Below, piece by piece: positions 39,199-45,779 of a stretch of 64,000 bases of DNA; positions within the stretch are counted from its first letter, which is position 1, and each line of letters begins with the position of its first letter. The stretch is from Vibrio sp. SCSIO 43135 (GTDB lineage: Bacteria; Pseudomonadota; Gammaproteobacteria; Enterobacterales; Vibrionaceae): assembly GCF_023716665.1 (NCBI RefSeq), contig NZ_CP071859.1, positions 434,001 through 498,000 on the forward strand. Reading direction: 5' to 3'. The notes below the pieces were generated by a model. It had not been told where the DNA came from. It ran no database searches and saw only the letters and a list, made by a program, of their open reading frames with translations. The translations under genes and the position numbers were made by a program.

Positions 39199-39396
39199 AT
39201 GCTAATTTTGACTCGCCGTGTTGGCGAAACCCTTATGATCGGTGATGAAGTGACTGTGACAGTTCTTGGTGTTAAAGGTAACCAAGTACGCATCGGTGTG
39301 AACGCGCCAAAAGAGGTATCTGTTCACCGTGAAGAAATTTACATGCGCATTCAGGCTGAAAAAGGTAATGGTAACGTTGCATCAGGCAACTACTAA
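39199..39396 (+). CDS. csrA: Carbon storage regulator CsrA
   Basis: RNA-binding global regulator that blocks ribosome sites containing GGA in loops. The product is 65 residues: [48 protein letters not shown], with the conserved Arg44 (VHRE) used in RNA binding. The leader contains AAGGAGCAAAG just before the ATG, a GGA that CsrA could bind to control itself. The order alaS - aspartokinase - csrA - tRNA-Ser - tRNA-Arg parallels E. coli alaS-csrA-serV-argVYZQ. Confidence 0.99.
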   Translation: MLILTRRVGETLMIGDEVTVTVLGVKGNQVRIGVNAPKEVSVHREEIYMRIQAEKGNGNVASGNY

Positions 39397-39407
39397 TTAC
39401 TCGAGAG

Positions 39408-39433
39408 AGGCTAGCGATTTGCTAGCCTTTTTT
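39408..39433 (+). terminator. Terminator of csrA
   Basis: AGGCTAGC, loop GATTT, GCTAGCCT, then five further T. It starts 12 bp after the csrA stop. Confidence 0.92.
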
Positions 39434-39537
39434 ATGTCTGTAAGGCACAGAGAATGAACAAAAAGTGTGAATTCACACCGCTTTGATTAAATACCCAACG
39501 GTTAATAGTTTTTTTGTTATTTTTGCCAAGAAAGTGT

Positions 39538-39565
39538 TTGACATATTTTTGGTAAATCGTAATAT
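39538..39565 (+). promoter_or_regulatory. Promoter of the Ser/Arg tRNA array
   Basis: TTGACA (39538-39543) and TAATAT (39560-39565) with a 16-bp spacer, followed by the GC-rich discriminator GTGCCTCCGC just before tRNA-Ser at 39581. Such a discriminator is typical of stable-RNA promoters under growth-rate and ppGpp control. Confidence 0.85.
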
Positions 39566-39580
39566 GTGCCTCCGCAAGAC

Positions 39581-39673
39581 GGTGAGGTGGCCGAGAGGCT
39601 GAAGGCGCTCCCCTGCTAAGGGAGTATACGGTTTGTAGCCGTATCGAGGGTTCGAATCCCTCCCTCACCGCCA
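39581..39673 (+). tRNA. tRNA-Ser(GCU), first copy
   Basis: A 93-nt class II tRNA with encoded CCA. The acceptor stem GGTGAGG pairs with CCTCACC, the anticodon loop is CTGCTAA (GCU), and there is a long variable arm (TACGGTTTGTAGCCGTA). It matches E. coli serV in type and position after csrA. Confidence 0.97.
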
Positions 39674-39703
39674 TTCTTGCAACGCTTAGAAATAAGCAAA
39701 TGC

Positions 39704-39780
39704 GCGTCCTTAGCTCAGCTGGATAGAGTACCTGGCTACGAACCAGGCGGTCGGAGGTTCGAATCCTCCAGGACGCGCCA
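39704..39780 (+). tRNA. tRNA-Arg(ACG), copy 1
   Basis: A 77-nt tRNA with encoded CCA. The acceptor GCGTCCT pairs with AGGACGC; the anticodon loop CTACGAA gives ACG, whose A is normally deaminated to inosine by TadA to read CGU, CGC and CGA. It lies 30 bp after the first tRNA-Ser and is outside the 140-bp tandem repeat. Confidence 0.97.
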
Positions 39781-39808
39781 TATTCTTTTTAGTACAGAAT
39801 ATGATTGC

Positions 39809-39901
39809 GGTGAGGTGGCCGAGAGGCTGAAGGCGCTCCCCTGCTAAGGGAGTATACGGTTTGTAGCCGTATCGAGGGTTCGAATCCCTCCCTCACCGCC
39901 A
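39809..39901 (+). tRNA. tRNA-Ser(GCU), second copy
   Basis: Identical over all 93 nt to the copy at 39581-39673. It lies 28 bp after the first tRNA-Arg. The Ser-Arg pair followed by Ser-Arg suggests a local duplication of a Ser-Arg unit. A terminator follows 20 bp later. Confidence 0.97.
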
Positions 39902-39920
39902 TTCTTTATGAATGGTTAAG

Positions 39921-39942
39921 TTGACCTTTGGTCAATTTTTTT
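39921..39942 (+). terminator. Terminator inside the tRNA array
   Basis: TTGACC (39921-39926), loop TTT, GGTCAA (39930-39935), then seven T. It follows the second tRNA-Ser and would separate the first three tRNAs from the Arg repeat. The six-pair stem is short, so leakage is possible. Confidence 0.75.
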
Positions 39943-39976
39943 GTTCTAAAAGAAATTAAATGTGATATAGTTCACA
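39941..39976 (+). promoter_or_regulatory. Candidate promoter with CRP-consensus palindrome before the Arg repeat
   Basis: TGTGATATAGTTCACA (39961-39976) is a perfect TGTGA-N6-TCACA palindrome, the CRP consensus. It contains TATAGT (39966-39971), which could be a -10 with TTGTTC (39941-39946, 19-bp spacer) as a poor -35; start of transcription would be close to the tRNA-Arg at 39983. A protein on the palindrome would cover the -10 and repress. The palindrome is directly seen; both promoter and CRP binding are inferences. Confidence 0.5.
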
Positions 39977-39982
39977 ACCCGT

Positions 39983-40059
39983 GCGTCCTTAGCTCAGCTG
40001 GATAGAGTACCTGGCTACGAACCAGGCGGTCGGAGGTTCGAATCCTCCAGGACGCGCCA
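39983..40059 (+). tRNA. tRNA-Arg(ACG), copy 2
   Basis: Identical to copy 1 (acceptor GCGTCCT/AGGACGC, anticodon ACG, encoded CCA). First unit of the 140-bp tandem repeat; its upstream flank differs from the other units and carries the CRP-consensus palindrome. Confidence 0.97.
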
Positions 40060-40122
40060 CTTATTCAAGGGTGAAAACCCTGATACTGACGATTGGTTTC
40101 AATCGTTGATATCGAAATCTGC

Positions 40123-40199
40123 GCGTCCTTAGCTCAGCTGGATAGAGTACCTGGCTACGAACCAGGCGGTCGGAGGTTCGAATCCTCCAGGACGCGCCA
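40123..40199 (+). tRNA. tRNA-Arg(ACG), copy 3
   Basis: Identical 77-nt copy, second unit of the 140-bp repeat. The preceding spacer carries the only C variant (40090), which makes a C-G pair in the second spacer hairpin. Confidence 0.97.
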
Positions 40200-40262
40200 C
40201 TTATTCAAGGGTGAAAACCCTGATACTGATGATTGGTTTCAATCGTTGATATCGAAATCTGC

Positions 40263-40339
40263 GCGTCCTTAGCTCAGCTGGATAGAGTACCTGGCTACGA
40301 ACCAGGCGGTCGGAGGTTCGAATCCTCCAGGACGCGCCA
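40263..40339 (+). tRNA. tRNA-Arg(ACG), copy 4
   Basis: Identical 77-nt copy, third unit of the 140-bp repeat, with encoded CCA and the common spacer on both sides. Confidence 0.97.
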
Positions 40340-40402
40340 CTTATTCAAGGGTGAAAACCCTGATACTGATGATTGGTTTCAATCGTTGATATCGAAATCT
40401 GC

Positions 40403-40479
40403 GCGTCCTTAGCTCAGCTGGATAGAGTACCTGGCTACGAACCAGGCGGTCGGAGGTTCGAATCCTCCAGGACGCGCCA
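40403..40479 (+). tRNA. tRNA-Arg(ACG), copy 5
   Basis: Identical 77-nt copy, fourth unit of the 140-bp repeat, with encoded CCA and the common spacer on both sides. Confidence 0.97.
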
Positions 40480-40542
40480 CTTATTCAAGGGTGAAAACCC
40501 TGATACTGATGATTGGTTTCAATCGTTGATATCGAAATCTAC

Positions 40543-40619
40543 GCGTCCTTAGCTCAGCTGGATAGAGTACCTGGCTACGAACCAGGCGGTCGGAGGTTCG
40601 AATCCTCCAGGACGCGCCA
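40543..40619 (+). tRNA. tRNA-Arg(ACG), copy 6
   Basis: Identical 77-nt copy and last unit of the repeat. The base at 40541 is A where the other units have G. The normal spacer is replaced downstream by a terminator. Confidence 0.97.
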
Positions 40620-40626
40620 CTATTAC

Positions 40627-40653
40627 AAAGCCTCGCAATTGCGAGGCTTTTTT
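40627..40653 (+). terminator. Terminator of the tRNA array
   Basis: AAAGCCTCGC-AATT-GCGAGGCTTT followed by more T; a fully palindromic stem eight bases after the last tRNA CCA. Confidence 0.94.
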
Positions 40654-40990
40654 GTATTTAACATTTTATTATCATTTTTGTAACTTTAATATTACAACTT
40701 GTTGTTTTTTAAAGTATCTTTTCGATTTCCTATCCATCTCTCACTATTCATGTCAAATCTTCATTATCTTGGAGATATCACCTAGTTAATCTCTCTATAT
40801 AGGCCGAATATTTCAGAGTTATGTGATTTCTGTGACGAAATTATCACCAGATCTGTGTTTTCTCCTTAAGACTCCCTTAAACAAAATTGACAAACTTTTA
40901 CCAATCGAGATAATCCTAGACCACTTGCCTGGACATTTGAGGTCCAACTCTCGGCAAAGTGTTGTCAGGATGACAAAGAAAGGAAGCAAC
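40654..40990 (+). promoter_or_regulatory. oadGAB promoter region
   Basis: A 337-bp AT-rich gap. TTGACA (40887-40892) and GATAAT (40909-40914) with a 16-bp spacer form a good sigma-70 promoter about 80 bp before oadG. Two TGTGA half-sites (in ATGTGATTTC and TGTGACGAAATTATCACC, 40821-40848) lie about 75-95 bp upstream of the expected start, but the spacing does not fit a canonical CRP site. TGGAC / GTCCA (40930-40946) makes a small leader hairpin. No other gene is credible here. Confidence 0.6.
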
Positions 40991-41254
40991 ATGACAAATA
41001 TTGGAAGCCTGCTAGGAGATGCAGCAACCCTTATGGTTACGGGGATGGCTGTCGTCTTTATTTTCCTCACAATTCTTGTATATCTCGTTCGGTTAATGTC
41101 AAAACTGGTACCAGAAGAAGTACCTGAACCGCTCAAGACAAATACACCCATTCAAAATAATAAAGTTCAATCAAACCCTTCTGCTGTTAGCCCAAAGGTA
41201 GTGGCGGCGATTTCCGCTGCGGTACATCAATATCGTACCTCTACTGCGAAATAG
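40991..41254 (+). CDS. oadG: Oxaloacetate decarboxylase gamma subunit
   Basis: Small membrane subunit that holds the alpha and beta subunits together and binds zinc in the sodium-pumping oxaloacetate decarboxylase. The product is 87 residues from the ATG at 40991, preceded by AGGAAG; the frame is open from 40823 but the upstream part is promoter. One membrane helix (about 12-34, LMVTGMAVVFIFLTILVYLVRLM) is followed by a Pro-rich linker (PEEVPEPLKTNTP) and a soluble tail. Gene order G-A-B is the usual one. Confidence 0.94.
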   Translation: MTNIGSLLGDAATLMVTGMAVVFIFLTILVYLVRLMSKLVPEEVPEPLKTNTPIQNNKVQSNPSAVSPKVVAAISAAVHQYRTSTAK

Positions 41255-41284
41255 CATTTAAAGGATTAAAAGGAGTTAATGAGC

Positions 41285-43069
41285 ATGTCTAAACCACTAG
41301 CTATTACAGATGTGGTCCTTCGTGATGCCCATCAATCACTGTTTGCTACGCGCATGCGTATCGAAGATATGTTGCCAATTGCGGCAGAACTGGACAAGGT
41401 CGGTTACTGGTCCCTTGAAACATGGGGCGGAGCAACATTCGATTCGTGTATCCGTTTCTTAGGCGAAGACCCTTGGGAGCGTCTACGTGAGCTAAAGAAA
41501 GCAATGCCAAATACGCCGATGCAGATGTTATTGCGCGGCCAGAATCTACTGGGCTACCGTCACTATGCTGATGATGTGGTCGAAAAGTTTGTCGAGCGTG
41601 CTCATGCTAATGGGATGGATGTGTTCCGTATCTTTGATGCGATGAATGATGTTCGCAATTTCCAAAAAGCAGTAAAAGCGGCTGTTGATGTTGGTGCTCA
41701 TGCTCAAGGCACCTTGTCTTACACTACAAGTCCTGTACATAATTCTGATACCTGGGTGGACCTTGCTAAGCGTCTAGAAGATCTAGGCTGTCACTCGCTT
41801 TGTATCAAAGATATGTCTGGCCTTCTGAAGCCATATGAAGCAGAAGAGCTGATCACTCGTATTAAGGCTTCTTGTGATGTCCCACTGGCTCTTCATTGTC
41901 ATGCGACGACAGGTCTATCAACGGCGACGGCGGTTAAGGCCGTTGAAGCTGGAATTGATATTCTTGATACCGCAATTTCTTCTATGAGCTGTACATACGG
42001 CCATACGCCAACAGAAACAGTGGTAGCAATGCTTGAAGGTACAGAGCGTGATACCAACCTGAAACTCGATCAAATTGAACCTATTGCTGCCTACTTCCGC
42101 GAGGTGCGTAAGAAGTATGCTAAGTGGGAAGGACAGCTAAAAGGGGTCGATTCACGCATCCTAATTGCTCAAGTCCCAGGTGGCATGTTGACGAACATGG
42201 AAGGTCAACTTAAGGAGCAAGGTGCTGCAGATCGCCTAGATGAAGTATTGGAAGAGATCCCACGCGTGCGCGAAGATTTAGGCTTTATTCCACTTGTTAC
42301 TCCTACTTCTCAGATTGTTGGTACCCAAGCTGTGATAAACGTGCTAACTGGTGAGCGTTATAAGAGCATCACCAAAGAGACGGCGGGTCTATTAAAAGGC
42401 GAGTATGGTGCTGCACCTGCTGAACTCAATGCTGAGCTACAAGCAAAAGTACTTGATGGGGCGGAAGCGATCACTTGTCGTCCGGCCGATTTATTGGAGT
42501 CTGAATTAGATACTTTGACTACTGAGCTGTTAGAAAAAGCGAAGTCGGAAGGCATCTCTTTGGCGGAAGACACGGTAGATGATGTATTAACTTATGCCTT
42601 GTTCCCACAAGTTGGTTTGAAGTTCCTTAAGAATCGTCGTAACCCAGATGCATTCGAACCAGCTCCAGGAGTTGAAGACAAAGTGGAAGCAACTCCGGCT
42701 GCTGTGCCTGCTTCGGGTAGCATCGAAAGTTATAGCGTCAAGGTTGATGGTCAAGTTTATGATGTGGAAGTGGGCCCTCAAGGTCAATTGACGTCTGTTG
42801 CTCCAGCTGCGGCTAACCCAGCACAAGCTCCTGCTCCAGCTGCACCTGCTGGTAATGCAGAGGCGGTACCGGCACCTCTAGCAGGTAACATCTTTAAAGT
42901 GAACGTCCAAGCGGGCAATCAAGTTGCAGAAGGGGATGTGCTTTTGATCCTTGAAGCGATGAAGATGGAAACCGAAGTACGTGCCGCGCGTGGTGGCATT
43001 GTGCAAGATCTGCATGTTAAAGAAGGCGACTCCGTGACGGTGGGTGCGCCTCTGTTGAGCTTGGCGTAA
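41285..43069 (+). CDS. oadA: Oxaloacetate decarboxylase alpha subunit (biotin-containing)
   Basis: Carboxyltransferase that moves CO2 from oxaloacetate to biotin. The product is 594 residues from the ATG at 41285, nine bases after AGGAG; an ATG at 41279 is too close to that site. The N-terminal carboxyltransferase domain has [18 protein letters not shown] and the metal-site [14 protein letters not shown] Pro/Ala linker ([13 protein letters not shown], about residues 508-522) leads to the biotinyl domain with EAMKMETE, whose Lys carries biotin, near residue 560. The 24-bp gap after oadG and 9-bp gap before oadB indicate one operon. Confidence 0.97.
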   Translation: MSKPLAITDVVLRDAHQSLFATRMRIEDMLPIAAELDKVGYWSLETWGGATFDSCIRFLGEDPWERLRELKKAMPNTPMQMLLRGQNLLGYRHYADDVVEKFVERAHANGMDVFRIFDAMNDVRNFQKAVKAAVDVGAHAQGTLSYTTSPVHNSDTWVDLAKRLEDLGCHSLCIKDMSGLLKPYEAEELITRIKASCDVPLALHCHATTGLSTATAVKAVEAGIDILDTAISSMSCTYGHTPTETVVAMLEGTERDTNLKLDQIEPIAAYFREVRKKYAKWEGQLKGVDSRILIAQVPGGMLTNMEGQLKEQGAADRLDEVLEEIPRVREDLGFIPLVTPTSQIVGTQAVINVLTGERYKSITKETAGLLKGEYGAAPAELNAELQAKVLDGAEAITCRPADLLESELDTLTTELLEKAKSEGISLAEDTVDDVLTYALFPQVGLKFLKNRRNPDAFEPAPGVEDKVEATPAAVPASGSIESYSVKVDGQVYDVEVGPQGQLTSVAPAAANPAQAPAPAAPAGNAEAVPAPLAGNIFKVNVQAGNQVAEGDVLLILEAMKMETEVRAARGGIVQDLHVKEGDSVTVGAPLLSLA

Positions 43070-43078
43070 GGAAGTACC

Positions 43079-44209
43079 ATGGAAGGATTGATGACCTTAT
43101 GGTCAGAAACAGGGATCGCCAACTTTGAATTCGGCCAGATCTGTATGATCTTGGTGGGATGTACTCTGCTGTTTTTGGCTATTCGTAAGGGTTTTGAACC
43201 CTTACTGCTTTTGCCTATAGGCTTTGGTGCTGTTTTAGCAAACATCCCTAATGCCGGTTTTACAGAGCCAGGTGGGTTGCTTTACTACGTTTATTATGTA
43301 GGTATCGAATCCGGTATCTTCCCACTGCTTATCTTTATGGGTGTTGGTGCGATGACGGACTTCGGAGCGCTTATCGCTAACCCTAAAACGTTATGGTTAG
43401 GCGCTGCAGCGCAGTTTGGTATTTTTGCGACCTTGTTTGGTGCGATTTTGCTTAACTATGTACCGGGTATGGAATTTAGTATGCCTGACGCTGCATCGAT
43501 CGCTATTATTGGTGGTGCAGATGGTCCGACTGCTATCTTCTTAGCCAGCCAGTTATCTCCTGACTTGTTAGGGGCTATCGCGGTTGCTGCATACAGCTAC
43601 ATGGCATTAGTTCCTATCATTCAGCCACCAATTATGAAAGCGCTGACTTCACCAGAAGAACGCAAGATACAAATGGCGCAATTACGTCATGTGAGTAAAG
43701 GTGAAAAAATCCTTTTCCCACTAGCTGTATTGCTGATGACTATCTTGTTCTTACCGTCTGCGACACCGCTGGTTGGGATGTTCTGTCTGGGTAACCTAAT
43801 GCGTGAAGCTGGTGTGGTTGATCGTTTATCGAAAACCGCTCAGAACGAGTTGATCAACATCGTTACTATTTTCTTGGGTCTTGGTGTGGGTTCAAAGCTA
43901 CAAGCTGAAGAGTTTCTGAACGTTGAAACCTTGGGTATCTTGGCTCTGGGTGCGGTAGCGTTCAGTATTGGTACTGCTGGTGGTGTATTGATGGCTAAGC
44001 TACTCAATAAACTATCAAAAGAGGATATTAACCCACTCATTGGTGCAGCAGGTGTATCTGCAGTTCCTATGGCGGCTAGGGTTGTAAACAAGGTTGGGTT
44101 AGAGGCTAACCCGCAGAACTTCCTATTAATGCATGCAATGGGGCCAAATGTGGCAGGTGTACTTGGTTCAGCGGTTGCGGCAGGTATTTTGTTAGCCTTA
44201 GTCGGTTAG
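43079..44209 (+). CDS. oadB: Oxaloacetate decarboxylase beta subunit (sodium pump)
   Basis: Integral membrane subunit that decarboxylates carboxybiotin and pumps Na+ out. The product is 376 residues, a family-like length for Vibrio. About nine to eleven membrane segments, with the conserved [40 protein letters not shown] stretch (containing the Na+-site Asp of GADGPT, near residue 145) and the C-terminal [13 protein letters not shown]. cholerae carries two oad sets; by position this corresponds to the one not in the citrate cluster. Confidence 0.97.
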   Translation: MEGLMTLWSETGIANFEFGQICMILVGCTLLFLAIRKGFEPLLLLPIGFGAVLANIPNAGFTEPGGLLYYVYYVGIESGIFPLLIFMGVGAMTDFGALIANPKTLWLGAAAQFGIFATLFGAILLNYVPGMEFSMPDAASIAIIGGADGPTAIFLASQLSPDLLGAIAVAAYSYMALVPIIQPPIMKALTSPEERKIQMAQLRHVSKGEKILFPLAVLLMTILFLPSATPLVGMFCLGNLMREAGVVDRLSKTAQNELINIVTIFLGLGVGSKLQAEEFLNVETLGILALGAVAFSIGTAGGVLMAKLLNKLSKEDINPLIGAAGVSAVPMAARVVNKVGLEANPQNFLLMHAMGPNVAGVLGSAVAAGILLALVG

Positions 44210-44313
44210 GGTATTAGCGGTTGGTAAGAGTATCTATTGGCTTCAATTTCAGTCAATTGATGGTTAAATTGCGAGCCAATAGTTAACTAAATCGAAAGAA
44301 ATGTTATATATTC

Positions 44314-44344
44314 AAAGGGATGCTAGTGCATCCCTTTATTTTTT
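44314..44344 (+). terminator. Terminator of oadGAB
   Basis: AAAGGGATGC (44314-44323), loop TAGT, GCATCCCTTT (44328-44337), then ATTTTTT. It lies about 105 bp after the oadB stop and just ahead of the next gene. Confidence 0.88.
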
Positions 44345-44364
44345 ATCAATAGGGAAATATCGAA

Positions 44365-45315
44365 ATGGAAAACAAGCAAATCGCTATTACCAAGTTTGGT
44401 GGACCAGAAGTCTTAGCTGTACAAAGTGCCTCAGTGCCAGAACCGAAAGCAGGCGAGGTTATTGTCAAAGTAGCGTTTTCAGGTGTTAACCCCATTGATG
44501 TAAAAACTCGAGCAGGCCTAGGGTGGGCTGCCTCTCAAAATAAAGATAAACTCCCTTGGGTTCCTGGCTACGATGTGTCAGGGCAAGTGGTGGCGTGCGG
44601 CGAGGCTGCTGAACGTTTTAATCAAGGCGATAATGTTGCAGGCTTTATCGGCTTCCCATTGCAAGGTGGTGGCTACAGCCAGTATGTTTCGGTACCCGAA
44701 AATGAGCTGAGCCTAGTACCCGATGCCGTGACTCTAGAAGCAGCTGCTGTGCTCCCTTTAGCTGGTCAAACTGCAGCGCAAGCCTTAAATAAGGCCGAAG
44801 TCAAAGAAGGCGATAGAGTGCTGATTCTTGCCGGTGCTGGTGGGGTTGGCCACCTTGCAGTGCAAATTGCGGTGGCGGCTAAAGCTGAGGTTTATACCAC
44901 CTGCAGCGAGCGCAATTTAGATTACATGGCCACTCTTGGTGCCCATGCCATTAACTATCAATTTGCACCAGCCTCTGAACGAGTAGAGGAAGTGGATGTA
45001 CTGATTGATTTAGTAGGTGGGGATGCCGCTCTGGATGCACTTAAGTGCCTCAAAGATGGCGCGCGCGTTGTGACTGTTCCAACCCTTTCTGCCGAGCTGA
45101 TTTGCGAAAAAGCTAAGTTATTGGGCTTTGAAGCCACAGGAATGCTGGTAGACCCAAATCCTGAGCAACTCGACACAATGCTTTATATGGTGAGTGTTGG
45201 TTTGCTTAAAACTGAAATTCAAACCGTGTACCCTATGACGGATGTTGTGACTGCACATGAACAAGTCGAAACGGGGCACACCAGAGGCAAGGTACTACTT
45301 GATATGCAGTGTTAG
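44365..45315 (+). CDS. NADP-dependent oxidoreductase, MDR / quinone reductase type
   Basis: Zinc-free medium-chain dehydrogenase/reductase of 316 residues. The N-terminal GroES-like domain has FSGVNPIDVKTRAG and PWVPGYDVSGQV; the Rossmann domain has ILAGAGGVGHLAVQIA near residue 154 and the C-terminal HTRGKVLL typical of quinone oxidoreductases. The substrate is unknown, and no zinc-ligand cysteines are at the usual positions. Its stop overlaps the GTG start of the next gene by seven bases. Confidence 0.9.
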   Translation: MENKQIAITKFGGPEVLAVQSASVPEPKAGEVIVKVAFSGVNPIDVKTRAGLGWAASQNKDKLPWVPGYDVSGQVVACGEAAERFNQGDNVAGFIGFPLQGGGYSQYVSVPENELSLVPDAVTLEAAAVLPLAGQTAAQALNKAEVKEGDRVLILAGAGGVGHLAVQIAVAAKAEVYTTCSERNLDYMATLGAHAINYQFAPASERVEEVDVLIDLVGGDAALDALKCLKDGARVVTVPTLSAELICEKAKLLGFEATGMLVDPNPEQLDTMLYMVSVGLLKTEIQTVYPMTDVVTAHEQVETGHTRGKVLLDMQC

Positions 45316-45770
45316 AGTTTTTCAATTCTCTTTTCGAAAGTGTCGCACTATGGTTTTCCGATTCAGCATTATGGGTACTCTTTCTTAGCGGTTTCTTAAG
45401 TGCAACACTTCTTCCTGGGGGCTCAGAGGCAAGCTTAATCGCTACCCTGAGCCTTCAGCAGTTTTCTACGTTATCCATTATTTTAATAGCGACTATTGGT
45501 AATACCTTAGGTGGGATGACCAACTATTGGTTGGGCTTATGGCTACCAAATAGAACTCAATCAGAAAAGCATGGTCATAAAGCTTTGAAGTGGCTCAATA
45601 AGCATGGCTATTGGGCACTGTTTTTTAGTTGGTTGCCTGTCATCGGTGATCCACTTTGTTTAGCAGCTGGATGGCTAAGAATGAAATTCTTGCCATGTTT
45701 TGTCTTTATTTTGATTGGTAAACTGCTCCGGTATAGTTTACTAGCTGCAATATTTCACGGTTTTTTCTAA
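45309..45770 (+). CDS. Small DedA/YqaA-family inner membrane protein
   Basis: Membrane protein of 153 residues with about four hydrophobic segments. The start is GTG at 45309, overlapping the preceding gene. The stretch LSGFLSATLLPGGSEASLIA and the GNTLGGMTNYWLGLWLPNR element with WLPVIGDPLCLAAGWLRM match YqaA, a short relative of the DedA/VTT lipid scramblase family. The role in Vibrio is not established; lipid or ion-linked membrane homeostasis is possible. Confidence 0.88.
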   Translation: MLEFFNSLFESVALWFSDSALWVLFLSGFLSATLLPGGSEASLIATLSLQQFSTLSIILIATIGNTLGGMTNYWLGLWLPNRTQSEKHGHKALKWLNKHGYWALFFSWLPVIGDPLCLAAGWLRMKFLPCFVFILIGKLLRYSLLAAIFHGFF

Positions 45771-45779
45771 GGAGATGTC

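Larger units (their letters stand above)
39983..40619 (+). repeat. Tandem 140-bp repeat of tRNA-Arg genes, five units
   Basis: Five identical 77-nt tRNA-Arg genes begin at 39983, 40123, 40263, 40403 and 40543, exactly 140 bp apart. The four 63-nt spacers are identical apart from C at 40090 versus T at 40230, 40370 and 40510; the base two before the last gene is A (40541) versus G in the others. Each spacer folds into two hairpins: AGGGT-GAAA-ACCCT and AYGATTG-GTTT-CAATCGT. This is a recent unequal-crossover amplification or one kept uniform by gene conversion. Confidence 0.97.

Noticed and set aside
39432..39674. Minus-strand frame of 80 codons starting MAVREGFEPSIRLQTVYSLSRG
   Set aside because: It is the antisense of tRNA-Ser(GCU) and the tRNA promoter; this kind of product is a known false annotation across databases.
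39983..40619. Regular repeat spacing resembling a CRISPR array
   Set aside because: The repeated units are complete tRNA-Arg genes and the spacers are identical to each other rather than unique.
40823..40990. Longer oadG starting in the promoter region
   Set aside because: The upstream codons cover the -35/-10 elements, and the ATG at 40991 has AGGAAG before it and matches the family start.
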